NCBI GenBank assembly: GCA_963785745.1
Contig: CAWAWR010000021.1
Location: forward strand, 558,001-622,000
Source: VAZQ01 sp963785745
GTDB lineage: Bacteria; Pseudomonadota; Alphaproteobacteria; Rhizobiales; Xanthobacteraceae
Reading direction: 5' to 3'
Length of the DNA: 64,000 bases
The notes under the pieces were generated by a model, which saw nothing but the letters and a program-made list of their open reading frames with translations, ran no database searches and was not told the DNA's origin. How positions within the stretch are numbered: the first letter of the stretch is position 1; every line of letters starts with the position of its first letter. Below are positions 36,731 through 45,919 of the stretch, one piece after another. A program made the position numbers and the translations under genes.

Positions 36731-36763
36731 CGGGCTCGCCGCTTCGCGGCGCCCCGGAATGAC
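36731..36763. repeat. Right half of a GTCATTCCGGGGC palindrome
   Basis: CGGGCTCGCCGCTTCGCGGC then GCCCCGGAATGAC. It is complementary to the left half at 36386 and corresponds to the right arm of the intact copy at 56782-56880. Confidence 0.75.
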
Positions 36764-36769
36764 GGCGAA

Positions 36770-38041
36770 TTAAGGCTGTATCCCCATCGCGTCGGCAAAA
36801 GCCTTGCGCACCTCCGCCGGCTGGCCGAAGCAATGGCGGAAGCCCTTCAGCCGGGCGTTGAGCAGCGGATAATTGGGAAACTCCGCGAGCGCGATGCCTT
36901 CGGTCGACGTCTTCTTGGTGATGTTCGGCAGCTCGATGCACTTCGCCACGTTGGAATTGCGCACGGTCGCCTTCGGCTCGGCGCCCTTGGCGACGGCGTC
37001 CAATTCCTCGAACAGGCGCTTCCGCATCATCGCGATGCCGAGATCGGACGCGCCGAGGTTCTCCTTGGTGCGGTCGGCGATGACGCCCTGCCCCACCCAG
37101 GCGATGATGTCCTGGTTGATGACGTGGCTCGAGATCCAGCGGCCGTTGTCGTCCTTGATCGGCGAGACCCAGGTCGGGACCTTGTCCTGCACGTAGGGCT
37201 CGCGGCCCTTCGGCACGCGCATGAAGAACCAGCACACCGAGAGCGTGTTCTCGTCATCGATCGGCACCCGCCATTCGAAATGGTTGCCGAGATAGAAGCC
37301 GTTCGGCCACAGCGTCACGCGGCCGACGGTCCAGACCGGATCGCCTTCCTTCTGGCCCTCGCGCACGCGCTTGTAGACGTAGCCGTAGTCGAATTCCTCG
37401 AACACCAGCTTGAGATGCTTCGCCGCATAAGGCGCGGTCGCCCCGTTGAGCCGCGTGTTCCAGTTCTCGTGCATCCATTCGAAGTGCACGGGATCGCAGG
37501 AGTTCTCCTGGCACTGAAACCAGTTGCAGGGGATGTCCGAGAGCACCACCTCGCGGAAGCCGTTCTCCCAGGTGAACGGCTCCCACACCGGCAGCTCCGG
37601 CGCCGGCTGCGGGCCCATATAGGCGAACAGCAAGCCCGCGCATTCCTTCACCGGATAGGCCTTGGCGAGACAGCGCTCGCGCGCCTTGCCGCGCGGATTG
37701 ACGGTGTCGTCATAGGGCTGCTCGATCACGTTGCCGCGCTCGTCCATCAGCCAGCCGTGATAGTTGCAGCGGATGCCGGTCTCCTCGACGAAGCCGTAGG
37801 AGAGGTCGGCGCGCCGGTGCGGGCAGTTGCGGTCGATCAGCCCGTATTTGCCGCCGAGGTCCTTGTAGAGGACGAGGTCCTCGCCCAGGAGCCGGATCGG
37901 CTTGATCGGATTGTCGTCGAGCTCGCTCGCGCCGCCGATCGGATGCCAGTAGCGCCGCAGATAGTCGCCCATCGGCGTGCCGGGGCCGACCTGGGTGAGC
38001 ACGCGGTTCTTTTCTGCACTCAGCACGCTTTGCCTCTTCAA
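36770..38041 (-). CDS. Rieske non-heme iron ring-hydroxylating oxygenase, alpha subunit
   Basis: A 423-residue oxygenase. The [2Fe-2S] Rieske ligands are Cys73-x-His75 and Cys92-x2-His95 (NCPHRRADL, CNYHGW). The mononuclear iron triad is Asp183, His186 and His191 (ENSCDPVHFEWMHE). Such enzymes dihydroxylate or demethylate aromatic substrates with electrons from a reductase, not present nearby; the single-subunit length resembles phthalate- or vanillate-type oxygenases. It is divergent from the amidase gene. Confidence 0.9.
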   Translation of the reverse strand: MKRQSVLSAEKNRVLTQVGPGTPMGDYLRRYWHPIGGASELDDNPIKPIRLLGEDLVLYKDLGGKYGLIDRNCPHRRADLSYGFVEETGIRCNYHGWLMDERGNVIEQPYDDTVNPRGKARERCLAKAYPVKECAGLLFAYMGPQPAPELPVWEPFTWENGFREVVLSDIPCNWFQCQENSCDPVHFEWMHENWNTRLNGATAPYAAKHLKLVFEEFDYGYVYKRVREGQKEGDPVWTVGRVTLWPNGFYLGNHFEWRVPIDDENTLSVCWFFMRVPKGREPYVQDKVPTWVSPIKDDNGRWISSHVINQDIIAWVGQGVIADRTKENLGASDLGIAMMRKRLFEELDAVAKGAEPKATVRNSNVAKCIELPNITKKTSTEGIALAEFPNYPLLNARLKGFRHCFGQPAEVRKAFADAMGIQP

Positions 38042-38168
38042 TGACCGTGTTTTGGTCCGATTCTTATTGGAATCTCGCGGCGCGGCAACGTGATTTTAAC
38101 GGGTTTGGGAAGCCTTTACCTGCCATTCCAGGGAGCGTTATGTAAAACGCGTAAGTGACAGTCGTAGC

Positions 38169-39746
38169 ATGAGAGTTCGCGTATCACTCGCCGCCCTGCT
38201 GCTCGCGACGACGAATAGTGTAGCGGCAGCACAGTCCGAGACGTCATGCGCCGCCGACATTCGCGCGGTCATGGCCGACATCGCCGCGCGCGACCTCGAC
38301 ACCGCAGGCGGCCCGCCGCTCAACGCCTTCCTCACGCTCAATCCTTCGGCGGTCGCGCAGGCCGAAGCGCTCGACCGCGCCGCCGCCGCCGGCGAGCCGA
38401 AGGGGCCGCTGTTCTGCATGCCGGTCGCGGTGAAGGACAACTTCGACACCTACGACATGCCGGCGACCGTCGGCTCGCTCGCGCTCATCGGCAACCAGCC
38501 GCAGCGCGACGCGCCGTTCGTTGCGCGCCTGCGCGCGGCCGGCGCGATCGTCGTCGGCAAGACCAACATGGACGAGTTCGCGATGGGCATCCGCGGCCTC
38601 TCCGGCGCCGGCGGCCGCGTCGGCAATGCCTACGACACGCGCCGCAGCGCCGGCGGCTCGTCGAGCGGATCCGGCGCCGCGGTCGGCGCCGGTCTGGTGC
38701 CGCTGTCGGTCGGCAGCGACAATTGCGGCTCGCTGCGCATCCCCGCGGTCTACAACGGCGCGGTCTCGCTGCGCGCCACCTACGGTCGCTTCGACAACAA
38801 GGGCGTGTTTCCGATCGGCTTCGTCAACGGCGTGCCGGGCGTGATCGCGCGCGACAGCGCGACGCTGAACCGTGCGCTGGCGGCCGCGAGCGACGGCTGG
38901 CGCGCCGCCGCGGCGGAGCCTGCCGACCTCACCGGCAAGCGGATCGGCATCCTGCGCCGCTTCCGCATCGACGACCCGTGGTCGGGCGCCGGCAAGGAGA
39001 CGCAGGCGAAATTCGCGGCCTCGATCGCGCTGCTGCGCGACGCCGGCGCGGAGATCGTCGAGGGCGTCACCGTCGACGACGTCGACCACCGGCTCGGGCC
39101 GGAATATCTCAGGGGCTTCGCGCGCCGCGTGGATGCGAGCTTCGCCCGCTACCCGGCGAGCCGGCGCGACTGGCGCGACGTCTGCACGTCGGGGCTGATC
39201 CGTCCGGAATGGACGGCGGAGGAATGCAACGCGCTCGGCGCGTCGTCGCCGCAGGTCGAAAACCTCGCGGTGAGCCGCATCGACCGCAACCGCAAATCGA
39301 TCGTCGCCGTGATGGATCGCCACCGCCTCGACGCCCTCGCCTATCCGACCGACGGCAGCGGCGGCGCGCAGGCCGACGAGACCGATCACTACACCTGTTT
39401 CATTTCCGGCACGTCCGGCCTGCCGTCGGCGGCGTTTCCCATCGGCCTCGATGCGCACGGAATGCCGCTCGGGCTCGAGCTCATGGGCCGTCCGAACGCC
39501 GACGAGGCGATGGTGGCGATGATGGCCGCGTTCGAGCAGAAGCGCGGCCCGCTGCCGGCGGCGCGGCGCACGGAGGGAAATCCCGCGCTCGCGACGCTCG
39601 ACATCGCGCGCCAGAACGACATCCGGCGCCAGCTCGGCTGGCGCGCCTTCCAGTCAAGGCGCGGCAAGGATCTCGGCGCGCTCAGGCCCGACAAGTTCCG
39701 CAAGCTCACCGACGAGGTCGTGAAGTCCGCGCTCGCGAAGCAGTGA
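38169..39746 (+). CDS. Exported amidase (amidase signature family)
   Basis: A 525-residue amidase-signature enzyme. The catalytic Lys is in PVAVKDNFDTYDMPATVGS, the cis-Ser and nucleophile Ser in RRSAGGSSSGSGAAVGAGLV and SVGSDNCGSLRIPAVYNG. An N-terminal signal peptide (RVRVSLAALLLATTNSVAAA) predicts a periplasmic enzyme, unusual for this largely cytosolic family. It hydrolyses amides to acid and ammonia; substrate unknown. It ends directly against the convergent flavin monooxygenase gene. Confidence 0.88.
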   Translation: MRVRVSLAALLLATTNSVAAAQSETSCAADIRAVMADIAARDLDTAGGPPLNAFLTLNPSAVAQAEALDRAAAAGEPKGPLFCMPVAVKDNFDTYDMPATVGSLALIGNQPQRDAPFVARLRAAGAIVVGKTNMDEFAMGIRGLSGAGGRVGNAYDTRRSAGGSSSGSGAAVGAGLVPLSVGSDNCGSLRIPAVYNGAVSLRATYGRFDNKGVFPIGFVNGVPGVIARDSATLNRALAAASDGWRAAAAEPADLTGKRIGILRRFRIDDPWSGAGKETQAKFAASIALLRDAGAEIVEGVTVDDVDHRLGPEYLRGFARRVDASFARYPASRRDWRDVCTSGLIRPEWTAEECNALGASSPQVENLAVSRIDRNRKSIVAVMDRHRLDALAYPTDGSGGAQADETDHYTCFISGTSGLPSAAFPIGLDAHGMPLGLELMGRPNADEAMVAMMAAFEQKRGPLPAARRTEGNPALATLDIARQNDIRRQLGWRAFQSRRGKDLGALRPDKFRKLTDEVVKSALAKQ

Positions 39747-40979
39747 TCAGGCCCGTTGCGCTGGCTCGGCCTCCGGCGTCTGCACGTGCTCGGGCCTGAT
39801 GCCGAGCCCGACCAGGCGCGCGGGAATCCTCTGCAGCATCGGGCAACGGCTAACGAGCCGCACCGGCCATGGCGGCACCGGAGTGGTGCGGCCGGCCAGC
39901 ACGGCGCTGAGCACGTTGTTCTGCGCGAACACCTGAAAGGCCTGCGTCATCCGGGTCGGGAACATGCGGCGGCGCTGCACGGCGGCGAGGTCATCCTCGC
40001 TCATGGTCCCAGCGGCGAGCGGCGCGGCCAGGCGGTTGGCCGCCGCCACCGCATCCTGCACCGCAAGGTTCACGCCGACGCCGCCGATCGGCGACATCGC
40101 GTGCGCCGCGTCGCCGATACAGAGCAGCCCCGGCCGGTGCCACTGCGCGAGCCGGTCGACCTTGACGGTGAGCAGCTTGACGTCGTCGAAGCTGCGCAAC
40201 TCCTGCACGCGGTCATGCATCTGCGGGGCGACCGAGACAACGTCCTGACGAAACGCTTCGATGCCCTTGGCTTTGATCTCTTCCGCCGCGCCCTTTGGGA
40301 TCACGTAGGCGCATTGCCAGTAGTCGCCGCGGTCGAGCATCACCATCGTCTTGCCGGCGGCGATGCGGCCGAACGCGCCCGAACCGTCGCTGTCCCGCCG
40401 CGACAACCGCATCCAGAGCACGTCCATCGGCGCGCCGAGGTCGTCGACCTTGAAGCCGGCGCGCTCGCGCACCACCGAGCTGCGGCCGTCGGCGCCAACG
40501 ACAAGCGCTGCGCGGACGCTGAGCTCGACATCGGGCGTCGTCGCACGCACGCCGACGATGCGGCCGGCCTCCTCGATCACGCCGGTGACCTCGGCGCGCA
40601 TGCACAGATGAAAGTGCGGATAGCGCCGGCCGTTATCGGCAAGGAAATCGAGGAAGTCCCACTGCGGCATCATCGCGATGAACTTGCAGCGCGTCGGCAG
40701 GTGCGAAAAGTCCGCGATCTGGATCGGGGTATCGCCGACGATGCCGCCCGCACGTTCCACGCGCCGATGCGGGAGCTTGAGGAACTCATCCAGCAGCCCA
40801 AGCTCGTGAATCACCTCGAGCGTCGAGGGATGAATGGTGTCGCCGCGGAAATCGCGCAGGAAGTCGGCGTGCTTCTCCAGCACGACCACGTCGATGCCGG
40901 CGCGCGCGAGCAGAAAGCCGAGCATCATGCCGGCGGGACCGCCGCCGGCGATGCAGCAGGTGGTGCGGAGTTCCTGCAT
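39747..40979 (-). CDS. FAD-dependent aromatic monooxygenase (PHBH fold)
   Basis: A 410-residue class A flavoprotein monooxygenase. FAD/NAD(P)H motifs: CCIAGGGPAGMMLGFLLARA (GxGxxG), VVGADGRSSVVRERAG (DG motif) and GLLCIGDAAHAMSPIGGVGV (GD motif). It would hydroxylate an aromatic or heterocyclic acid with NADPH and O2. It starts MQELRTTCCIAGG at 40979, just after a palindromic repeat. Convergent with the amidase. Confidence 0.9.
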   Translation of the reverse strand: MQELRTTCCIAGGGPAGMMLGFLLARAGIDVVVLEKHADFLRDFRGDTIHPSTLEVIHELGLLDEFLKLPHRRVERAGGIVGDTPIQIADFSHLPTRCKFIAMMPQWDFLDFLADNGRRYPHFHLCMRAEVTGVIEEAGRIVGVRATTPDVELSVRAALVVGADGRSSVVRERAGFKVDDLGAPMDVLWMRLSRRDSDGSGAFGRIAAGKTMVMLDRGDYWQCAYVIPKGAAEEIKAKGIEAFRQDVVSVAPQMHDRVQELRSFDDVKLLTVKVDRLAQWHRPGLLCIGDAAHAMSPIGGVGVNLAVQDAVAAANRLAAPLAAGTMSEDDLAAVQRRRMFPTRMTQAFQVFAQNNVLSAVLAGRTTPVPPWPVRLVSRCPMLQRIPARLVGLGIRPEHVQTPEAEPAQRA

Positions 40980-40996
40980 GCGACGTCCTTTCCGCT

Positions 40997-41063
40997 CGTC
41001 CCCGCGAAAACAGGGACCCAGTCTACATCAAGACTGGACTCCCGCTTGCGCGGGAATGAACGG
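40997..41063. repeat. Intergenic palindrome (CGTCCCCGCG/CGCGGGAATGAACG family)
   Basis: CGTCCCCGCGAAAACAGGGA at the left, CTCCCGCTTGCGCGGGAATG at the right, and an inner GTCTACATCAAGAC stem. It sits between two same-strand genes; a third palindrome type distinct from the others in the window. Confidence 0.7.
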
Positions 41064-41093
41064 AGGAGTGAGCCGCCCTAAATGTGGAGGGCT

Positions 41094-42056
41094 CTAGCTC
41101 TCCAACCCCGTCGGGACGTTCTTGTTCTCGCTCTCGAGCTTCATGCCGGACATCAGCGCCATGGTTTCCATCATGGCGGCGAAATCCTTCTGAATGTACT
41201 CGTCCGGGTTCTTCTGCAGCATCGCGGCGCCGAAATGCGCCTGCAGCACCTCGCGCGCCGCCGCCGTCACCGGCATCGGCACGTCCCAGTCGCGGCCGAG
41301 CTCGAGGCCGAGGTCCATGTCCTTGCGCAGCAACTCCGGCGTGAAGGTCGTGGTCCAGTCGAGATTGACCAGCGCCGGCGACTTATAGGCCGTGAACATC
41401 GAGCCCATCACGCTGTTGTTCATGAACGCCAGGAACGCGTGGCGCGGCACGCCCATCTTGTTGGCGAGCAGCGTGATCTCGATCAGGTTCTCGATCACCA
41501 CGCCGAGCATCACGTTGTGCGCGATCTTGCAGATGCGCGCGAGCTCGCCCTCGCCCACGTAAGCGACGCCCTGCGGCGCGATCGCCTCCATCATCGGCGT
41601 GACCGCCTTGGCGGCCGCGTCCGCGCCCGACAGCACGGCGGACAGCCGGCCGGCCTTGATCACCTTGGCGTTGCCTGAGATCGGCGCCGCGACGAAATCC
41701 GCGCCCAGCTTCTTGAGCTCTTCACGGATGTCCTTGGAATCCTCGACCGCGATGGTGGAGCAGTCGACGAAGATCTTCGGCAGCTTGCCGTTGCGGCCGG
41801 TGATCAGGCCGTTCGGGCCGAAATAGACCTCCTTGAGGTCCGGCCCGGTCGAGACGATCGAGAACACGATGTCCATGCCGGCGAGGTCGGAGAGCTTGTC
41901 GACAATCTTGCCGCCTTTCGCCGCCAGCGGCTCGGCTTTGGCGCGGGTGCGGTTCCAGATCGAGACGTCATAACCGGCCTTCAGCAGCCGTTCCGCCATG
42001 GCCGATCCCATGCGGCCCATGCCGATCCAACCGATTTTCTGTGTGTTATTCGCCAT
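41094..42056 (-). CDS. NAD(P)-dependent beta-hydroxyacid dehydrogenase
   Basis: A 320-residue 3-hydroxyisobutyrate dehydrogenase-type protein. Rossmann motif KIGWIGMGRMGSAMAERLLK, substrate loop FVDCSTIAVEDS, GADFVAAPISGNAKVIKAGR (the glycine-rich catalytic loop, though SGN replaces the usual SGG) and the catalytic lysine in CKIAHNVMLG. It oxidises or reduces a small beta-hydroxy acid. GGAG precedes the start. Same strand as the AbrB-type gene upstream. Confidence 0.88.
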   Translation of the reverse strand: MANNTQKIGWIGMGRMGSAMAERLLKAGYDVSIWNRTRAKAEPLAAKGGKIVDKLSDLAGMDIVFSIVSTGPDLKEVYFGPNGLITGRNGKLPKIFVDCSTIAVEDSKDIREELKKLGADFVAAPISGNAKVIKAGRLSAVLSGADAAAKAVTPMMEAIAPQGVAYVGEGELARICKIAHNVMLGVVIENLIEITLLANKMGVPRHAFLAFMNNSVMGSMFTAYKSPALVNLDWTTTFTPELLRKDMDLGLELGRDWDVPMPVTAAAREVLQAHFGAAMLQKNPDEYIQKDFAAMMETMALMSGMKLESENKNVPTGLES

Positions 42057-42140
42057 AAAACCCGTCTCCTGTTACCCCACAAACCTGCCAGTCATTAAGC
42101 CAGCGCCGCGGCCACATCAACAGCGTAACCAACCAATGGT

Positions 42141-43304
42141 TTACCCGCGCCGCGCCACCATCTTCTCGAACCGTCGCGCCACCCAGGCCGCGAGCCCCAT
42201 GGTCATGACAATGCGCACGATCTGGAAGCCGGTGATCAGCGCGGCGTCGAGGCCGAGGATTTTTCCGGTCAGCGCCATTTCGGCGATGCCGGCGGGCGCC
42301 AGCGCCAGCACCAGCGTCGTCACCGGCAACCCGAGCAACAGGGAATAGAGCGCCGCCAACAGCGCGAGCATCACCAGCGCGAACGGCACCGTCACCAGCG
42401 ACGCCAGCAGCAGCCGCAACAGCCTGGTCAGGAACTCGTGCTTGTATTGCGTGCCGACGGTCATCCCGATGATGACCTGCGCCACCACCAGGATCGGCTC
42501 GGGCACGCGGCCGGAGATCAGGCCCATGGCGCCGAGCGCCGCCATCACGAACAGCGAGCCGAGGAACCACGCGTTCGGCAGCGCGAAGCGATTGAGGAAA
42601 AACCCGCCAGCGAACGACGCGCTCATCAACGCCAGCACCGTCAGCCACGACATCACCTCGCCCTGCGCCACGACGTTACGCGCACCGGCCTCGGCGAGCG
42701 CGGTCACCACGAACGGCGCGGCGCAGACGGTCAAGCCGACGCGCATGGTCTGCAACACCATGATCGGCAAGGGATCGGCGTCGATACGCTTCGCGATGTT
42801 GGCCATCTCGATGACGCCGCCGGGCATGGTCGCGAGCGCCGCCGTCCTGGCGTCGATCGTCGGGACGATCCGCATCAGGATCAGCGCGCCGACGACCGCG
42901 ATGGCGATCGATGCGAGCGCGCCGAGCATGATCGCCGGCAGCAGGGTGACGATCATCAGCAGGATCGCCGGCGTGAACGTGGTCCCGACCGCCGCGCCGG
43001 TGACGAACTGCCCGGCCGCGCGCGCCTGCCACAGCGAACGCACCGGCACCCCCGCGAGCCCGAGCACGGCCGTGATCAGCAGCGATCCGGTCATCCACGG
43101 CAGCGGAAAGTTCAGGAGCTTCGCGATGTAGCCGCCCGCGAACGCGACCGCGAAGGTCGCGACAAGGACCGCAGCGGTGGTGGCGATATCCGCCAGCCGC
43201 GTGCGCGGCGTTTCGGGTGGCGGCGTTTCGGCCGCGGGCGATTGTCGCGATGTGTCGCCGGGACCGGTCTCGGACGGCTTCTGGTCGAGGGAAGACTGAG
43301 ACAT
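42141..43304 (-). CDS. AbrB-family (PF05145-type) inner-membrane protein
   Basis: About 387 residues with about ten hydrophobic helices. Two internal copies of the domain are marked by ATMPGGVIEMANIAKRIDAD and LAPAGIAEMALTGKILGLDA. These proteins are often called AbrB regulators or ammonia monooxygenase-like, but they are membrane proteins of uncertain transport role, often near TTT transporters and aromatic genes. The first 40 residues after MSQSSLDQKP are Pro/Thr-rich and cytoplasmic; the start at 43304 is tentative since a longer frame exists. Confidence 0.8.
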   Translation of the reverse strand: MSQSSLDQKPSETGPGDTSRQSPAAETPPPETPRTRLADIATTAAVLVATFAVAFAGGYIAKLLNFPLPWMTGSLLITAVLGLAGVPVRSLWQARAAGQFVTGAAVGTTFTPAILLMIVTLLPAIMLGALASIAIAVVGALILMRIVPTIDARTAALATMPGGVIEMANIAKRIDADPLPIMVLQTMRVGLTVCAAPFVVTALAEAGARNVVAQGEVMSWLTVLALMSASFAGGFFLNRFALPNAWFLGSLFVMAALGAMGLISGRVPEPILVVAQVIIGMTVGTQYKHEFLTRLLRLLLASLVTVPFALVMLALLAALYSLLLGLPVTTLVLALAPAGIAEMALTGKILGLDAALITGFQIVRIVMTMGLAAWVARRFEKMVARRG

Positions 43305-43480
43305 TCTTTGTCTTTGTTGGACCGCGTGGACGGCTTTATCCTCGACTTTGGCGGACAACGCCAGCGCGATAAAGCGAGGTATCGCGCCCTGCCCGCCAGC
43401 GCGGGCGCGGACTTGACTCATGTCGTCCGCGCGGCGTTACGTAAGAATATTCATTCAAGATGATCGTTGGAGAACTCACC

Positions 43481-44335
43481 ATGAAACTTGTGCGTTACGG
43501 CGCGGCGGGCCGCGAGAAGCCCGGTATCGTTGATGCCGACGGAAAAATCCGCGACCTATCGCGTGTGGTGCCTGATATTGACGGCGCCATGCTGGCATCC
43601 GGCGGGCTCGCCAAGATCAAGAAGGCAAACCTGAAGAGGCTGAAACCGGTAGCAGGCAAGCCGAGGCTCGGGCCCTGCGTCGGCCAGGTGCGCAACTTCA
43701 TTGCCATCGGGTTGAACTATTCCGACCACGCCGCCGAAGCCGGCATGCCGATCCCGAAGGAGCCGATCATCTTCAACAAGGCGCCGACCTCGATCTGCGG
43801 CCCGAACGACAGCACAATCACCCCGAAGGAATCGACCAAGCTCGACTACGAGGTCGAGCTCGGCATCGTGATCGGCAAGCGCGCGCGCTATCTCGATCGC
43901 GACAAGGCGATGAGCGCTGTCGCGGGCTATTTCCTGTCGAACGACGTGTCCGAGCGCTCCTTCCAGATCGACCGTTCGGGCGGGCAATGGAACAAGGGTA
44001 AGGGCTGCGAGACCTTCGGGCCGATCGGACCCTGGTTCGTCACCAAGGACGAGATCAAGAATCCGCAGAACCTCGACATGTGGCTCGACGTCAATGGCGA
44101 GAAGCGCCAGCGCGGCAACACCAGCACGATGATTTTCGGGGTCGAACACCTGGTCTGGTATTGCTCGCAATTCTTCATCATGGAGCCGGGCGACATCATC
44201 GTGACCGGCACGCCGCCGGGCGTGGCGCTCGGCATGAAGCCGGAGCCGAAGTTCCTCAAAGCGGGTGACGTGGTCACGCTCGGCATCACCGGCCTCGGCG
44301 AGCAGACGCAGAAGATCAAAGCGTTCGGAGGTTAG
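43481..44335 (+). CDS. Fumarylacetoacetate hydrolase family protein
   Basis: A 284-residue FAH-fold enzyme. The divalent-metal acids are in KLDYEVELGIVIGKRARYLD (Glu and Glu) and FLSNDVSERSFQID (Asp); TGTPPGVALGMKPEPKFLKA is the conserved C-terminal loop and IGLNYSDHAAEAG the N-terminal one. Family members hydrolyse or decarboxylate beta-diketo ring-cleavage products, in keeping with extradiol and Rieske enzymes in the window. GGAG precedes the ATG. Confidence 0.9.
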   Translation: MKLVRYGAAGREKPGIVDADGKIRDLSRVVPDIDGAMLASGGLAKIKKANLKRLKPVAGKPRLGPCVGQVRNFIAIGLNYSDHAAEAGMPIPKEPIIFNKAPTSICGPNDSTITPKESTKLDYEVELGIVIGKRARYLDRDKAMSAVAGYFLSNDVSERSFQIDRSGGQWNKGKGCETFGPIGPWFVTKDEIKNPQNLDMWLDVNGEKRQRGNTSTMIFGVEHLVWYCSQFFIMEPGDIIVTGTPPGVALGMKPEPKFLKAGDVVTLGITGLGEQTQKIKAFGG

Positions 44336-44434
44336 CGACACCGACAGCGACCGAAATCGTCCCGGTGATGGTTGCCGCTGCCGCAAGGACGGGCGAATAT
44401 CAGCCAACTTAAAAATCGTGAAAGGTGGCCCGCG

Positions 44435-45337
44435 ATGACCACGGCAACGTTGAGTGCCAAACCACACGACATCGACGTGGACGATGTGGAGTACCTGCGC
44501 TATGGCGACAAGCCGCTGCTGGCGCGTGTGCACAAGCCGCGGGGCGAGGGACCGTTTCCAGCGCTGGTCGAGTGCCACGGCGGCGGCTGGTGCGCGCAGG
44601 ATCGGTTCACCGAAAAGCTTCGCCACCAGGCGATGGCGTCGAACGGCATCGTGTCGATCGCGCTCGATTTCCGCTCCGGCAAGGAGGCGCCGTATCCCGC
44701 CTCGGTGCAGGACATCAACTACGCCGTGCGGTGGGCAAAGCTCAATGCGCGCATGCTCAAGACCAGGCCCGACCTGGTCGGGCTTTCAGGTCAGTCGAGC
44801 GGCGGCCATCTGGCGATGCTCGTGGCCATGCGGCCGAACGATCCGCGCTACACCGCGATCCCGCTACCGGCGGGCTCGGCCGCGCACGACGCCAGCGTTC
44901 GCTGCGTGGTGATGTCGTGGCCGGTGATCAATCCATCCAGCCGCTACCGCCACGCCAAGCGGCTGGTGGCGGCGGGCAACCCACCCGAGTGGGCGAAGGC
45001 CGCCGGCCCGCGCCAGGAGGACTACTGGCAGAGCGAGGCCAACATGGCCGAGGGCAGCCCGATGCTCATCCTCGAGCGCGGTGAAAAGGTAGAGCTCCCT
45101 CCCGCGGTCTGGTTCCAGGCGCACGGCGATGCGATGCACGACTACAAGGACGTCGAGTCCGGCTTCCCCGGCAACGAGCCGCAGCGTTTCGTCGCGGCGT
45201 ATGGCAAAGCCGGCGGCGACATCGCGCTCGAATATTTTCAGGGCGGCCAGCACCCCGGCAGCTCGCCGGACTTGTCGCAGACCGGCGACATGTTCGAGCG
45301 CATGGTGGCCTTCGTCGGCAAGCATGTGAAGGCTTGA
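44435..45337 (+). CDS. Alpha/beta hydrolase (HSL-type esterase)
   Basis: A 300-residue esterase. The oxyanion motif is CHGGGWCAQD and the nucleophile elbow GLSGQSSGGHLAM; the acid and base are probably in QAHGDAMHDYKD and FQGGQHPGSSP. It would hydrolyse short-chain or aromatic esters. AGGTGG precedes the ATG. It follows the FAH gene by about 100 bases and may share its transcript. Confidence 0.85.
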   Translation: MTTATLSAKPHDIDVDDVEYLRYGDKPLLARVHKPRGEGPFPALVECHGGGWCAQDRFTEKLRHQAMASNGIVSIALDFRSGKEAPYPASVQDINYAVRWAKLNARMLKTRPDLVGLSGQSSGGHLAMLVAMRPNDPRYTAIPLPAGSAAHDASVRCVVMSWPVINPSSRYRHAKRLVAAGNPPEWAKAAGPRQEDYWQSEANMAEGSPMLILERGEKVELPPAVWFQAHGDAMHDYKDVESGFPGNEPQRFVAAYGKAGGDIALEYFQGGQHPGSSPDLSQTGDMFERMVAFVGKHVKA

Positions 45338-45441
45338 GCGGGGCAATAGCGCTACTCAATCGGTCGGAGGCTCGTGCTTTTTGCGATTTCCGTTACGAGC
45401 TCAGCGTATTATTTGCGATGGAAATGCTGCAAAGGTCGGCA

Positions 45442-45469
45442 ATGTCCGCTTGGGGTCATAAGCGGACAT
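45442..45469. repeat. ATGTCCGCTT palindrome, intact copy
   Basis: ATGTCCGCTT and AAGCGGACAT arms are perfect complements around an 8-base loop (GGGGTCAT). This is the reference copy of the repeat family that dominates 45.4-56.1 kb and is the target of the two insertion sequences. Confidence 0.85.
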
Positions 45470-45566
45470 TCGATCCCGGCCACGATGCGACAGGGCGAAG
45501 CTCGACACGTTCGCGAAACGTGTTGGTTTGCGACCGGCGGTGCGGCGATGGTGACGCCAATTTGAA

Positions 45567-45794
45567 TTAATCGCGGTCGCCCTCCTGATAGTTGATAATG
45601 ACTTCCCGGACGGCCTCATCTCCAAAAGGTGTTTTCTCATTGAGGACGCCACCCGTTGCAGCGGCAGTCCACAAATGAACGTGGGATGCTCTTTCACCAA
45701 CTAGCTTGGCTAAGGCTCCTAGTAGAATCGCCATTCCTTTGGCGTCACAATCGATGTTTATTTTGCCTGAGGCATCGATCTGAAAGCTCAACAT
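45567..45794 (-). CDS. Imm32-like immunity-type small protein
   Basis: 75 residues: MLSFQIDASGKINIDCDAKG, MAILLGALAKLV and SHVHLWTAAATGGVLNEKTP. The short beta-strand start, helix and H-L-W strand resemble immunity protein 32 (Imm32) seen beside polymorphic toxins. No toxin gene is visible in the adjacent 2 kb, so this would be an orphan. The assignment is from pattern memory only. Confidence 0.5.
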   Translation of the reverse strand: MLSFQIDASGKINIDCDAKGMAILLGALAKLVGERASHVHLWTAAATGGVLNEKTPFGDEAVREVIINYQEGDRD

Positions 45795-45919
45795 GGGCGC
45801 ACCTGATTGAGATTCAATTCAACCAAATTCCTTGGCGATGATAGCAGACACGGTCACGCTCGCTGTAGCTAACCCCGCATTTACCCAAGTTTGATGGGAT
45901 GTTGCCAACGGGAGCCGAC

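Noticed and set aside
45401..45700. Short open frames reading MSAYDPKRTL- or ADIGW-like peptides across the ATGTCCGCTT repeats
   Set aside because: They are translations of the repeat itself and recur wherever the repeat occurs; no ribosome-binding sites.
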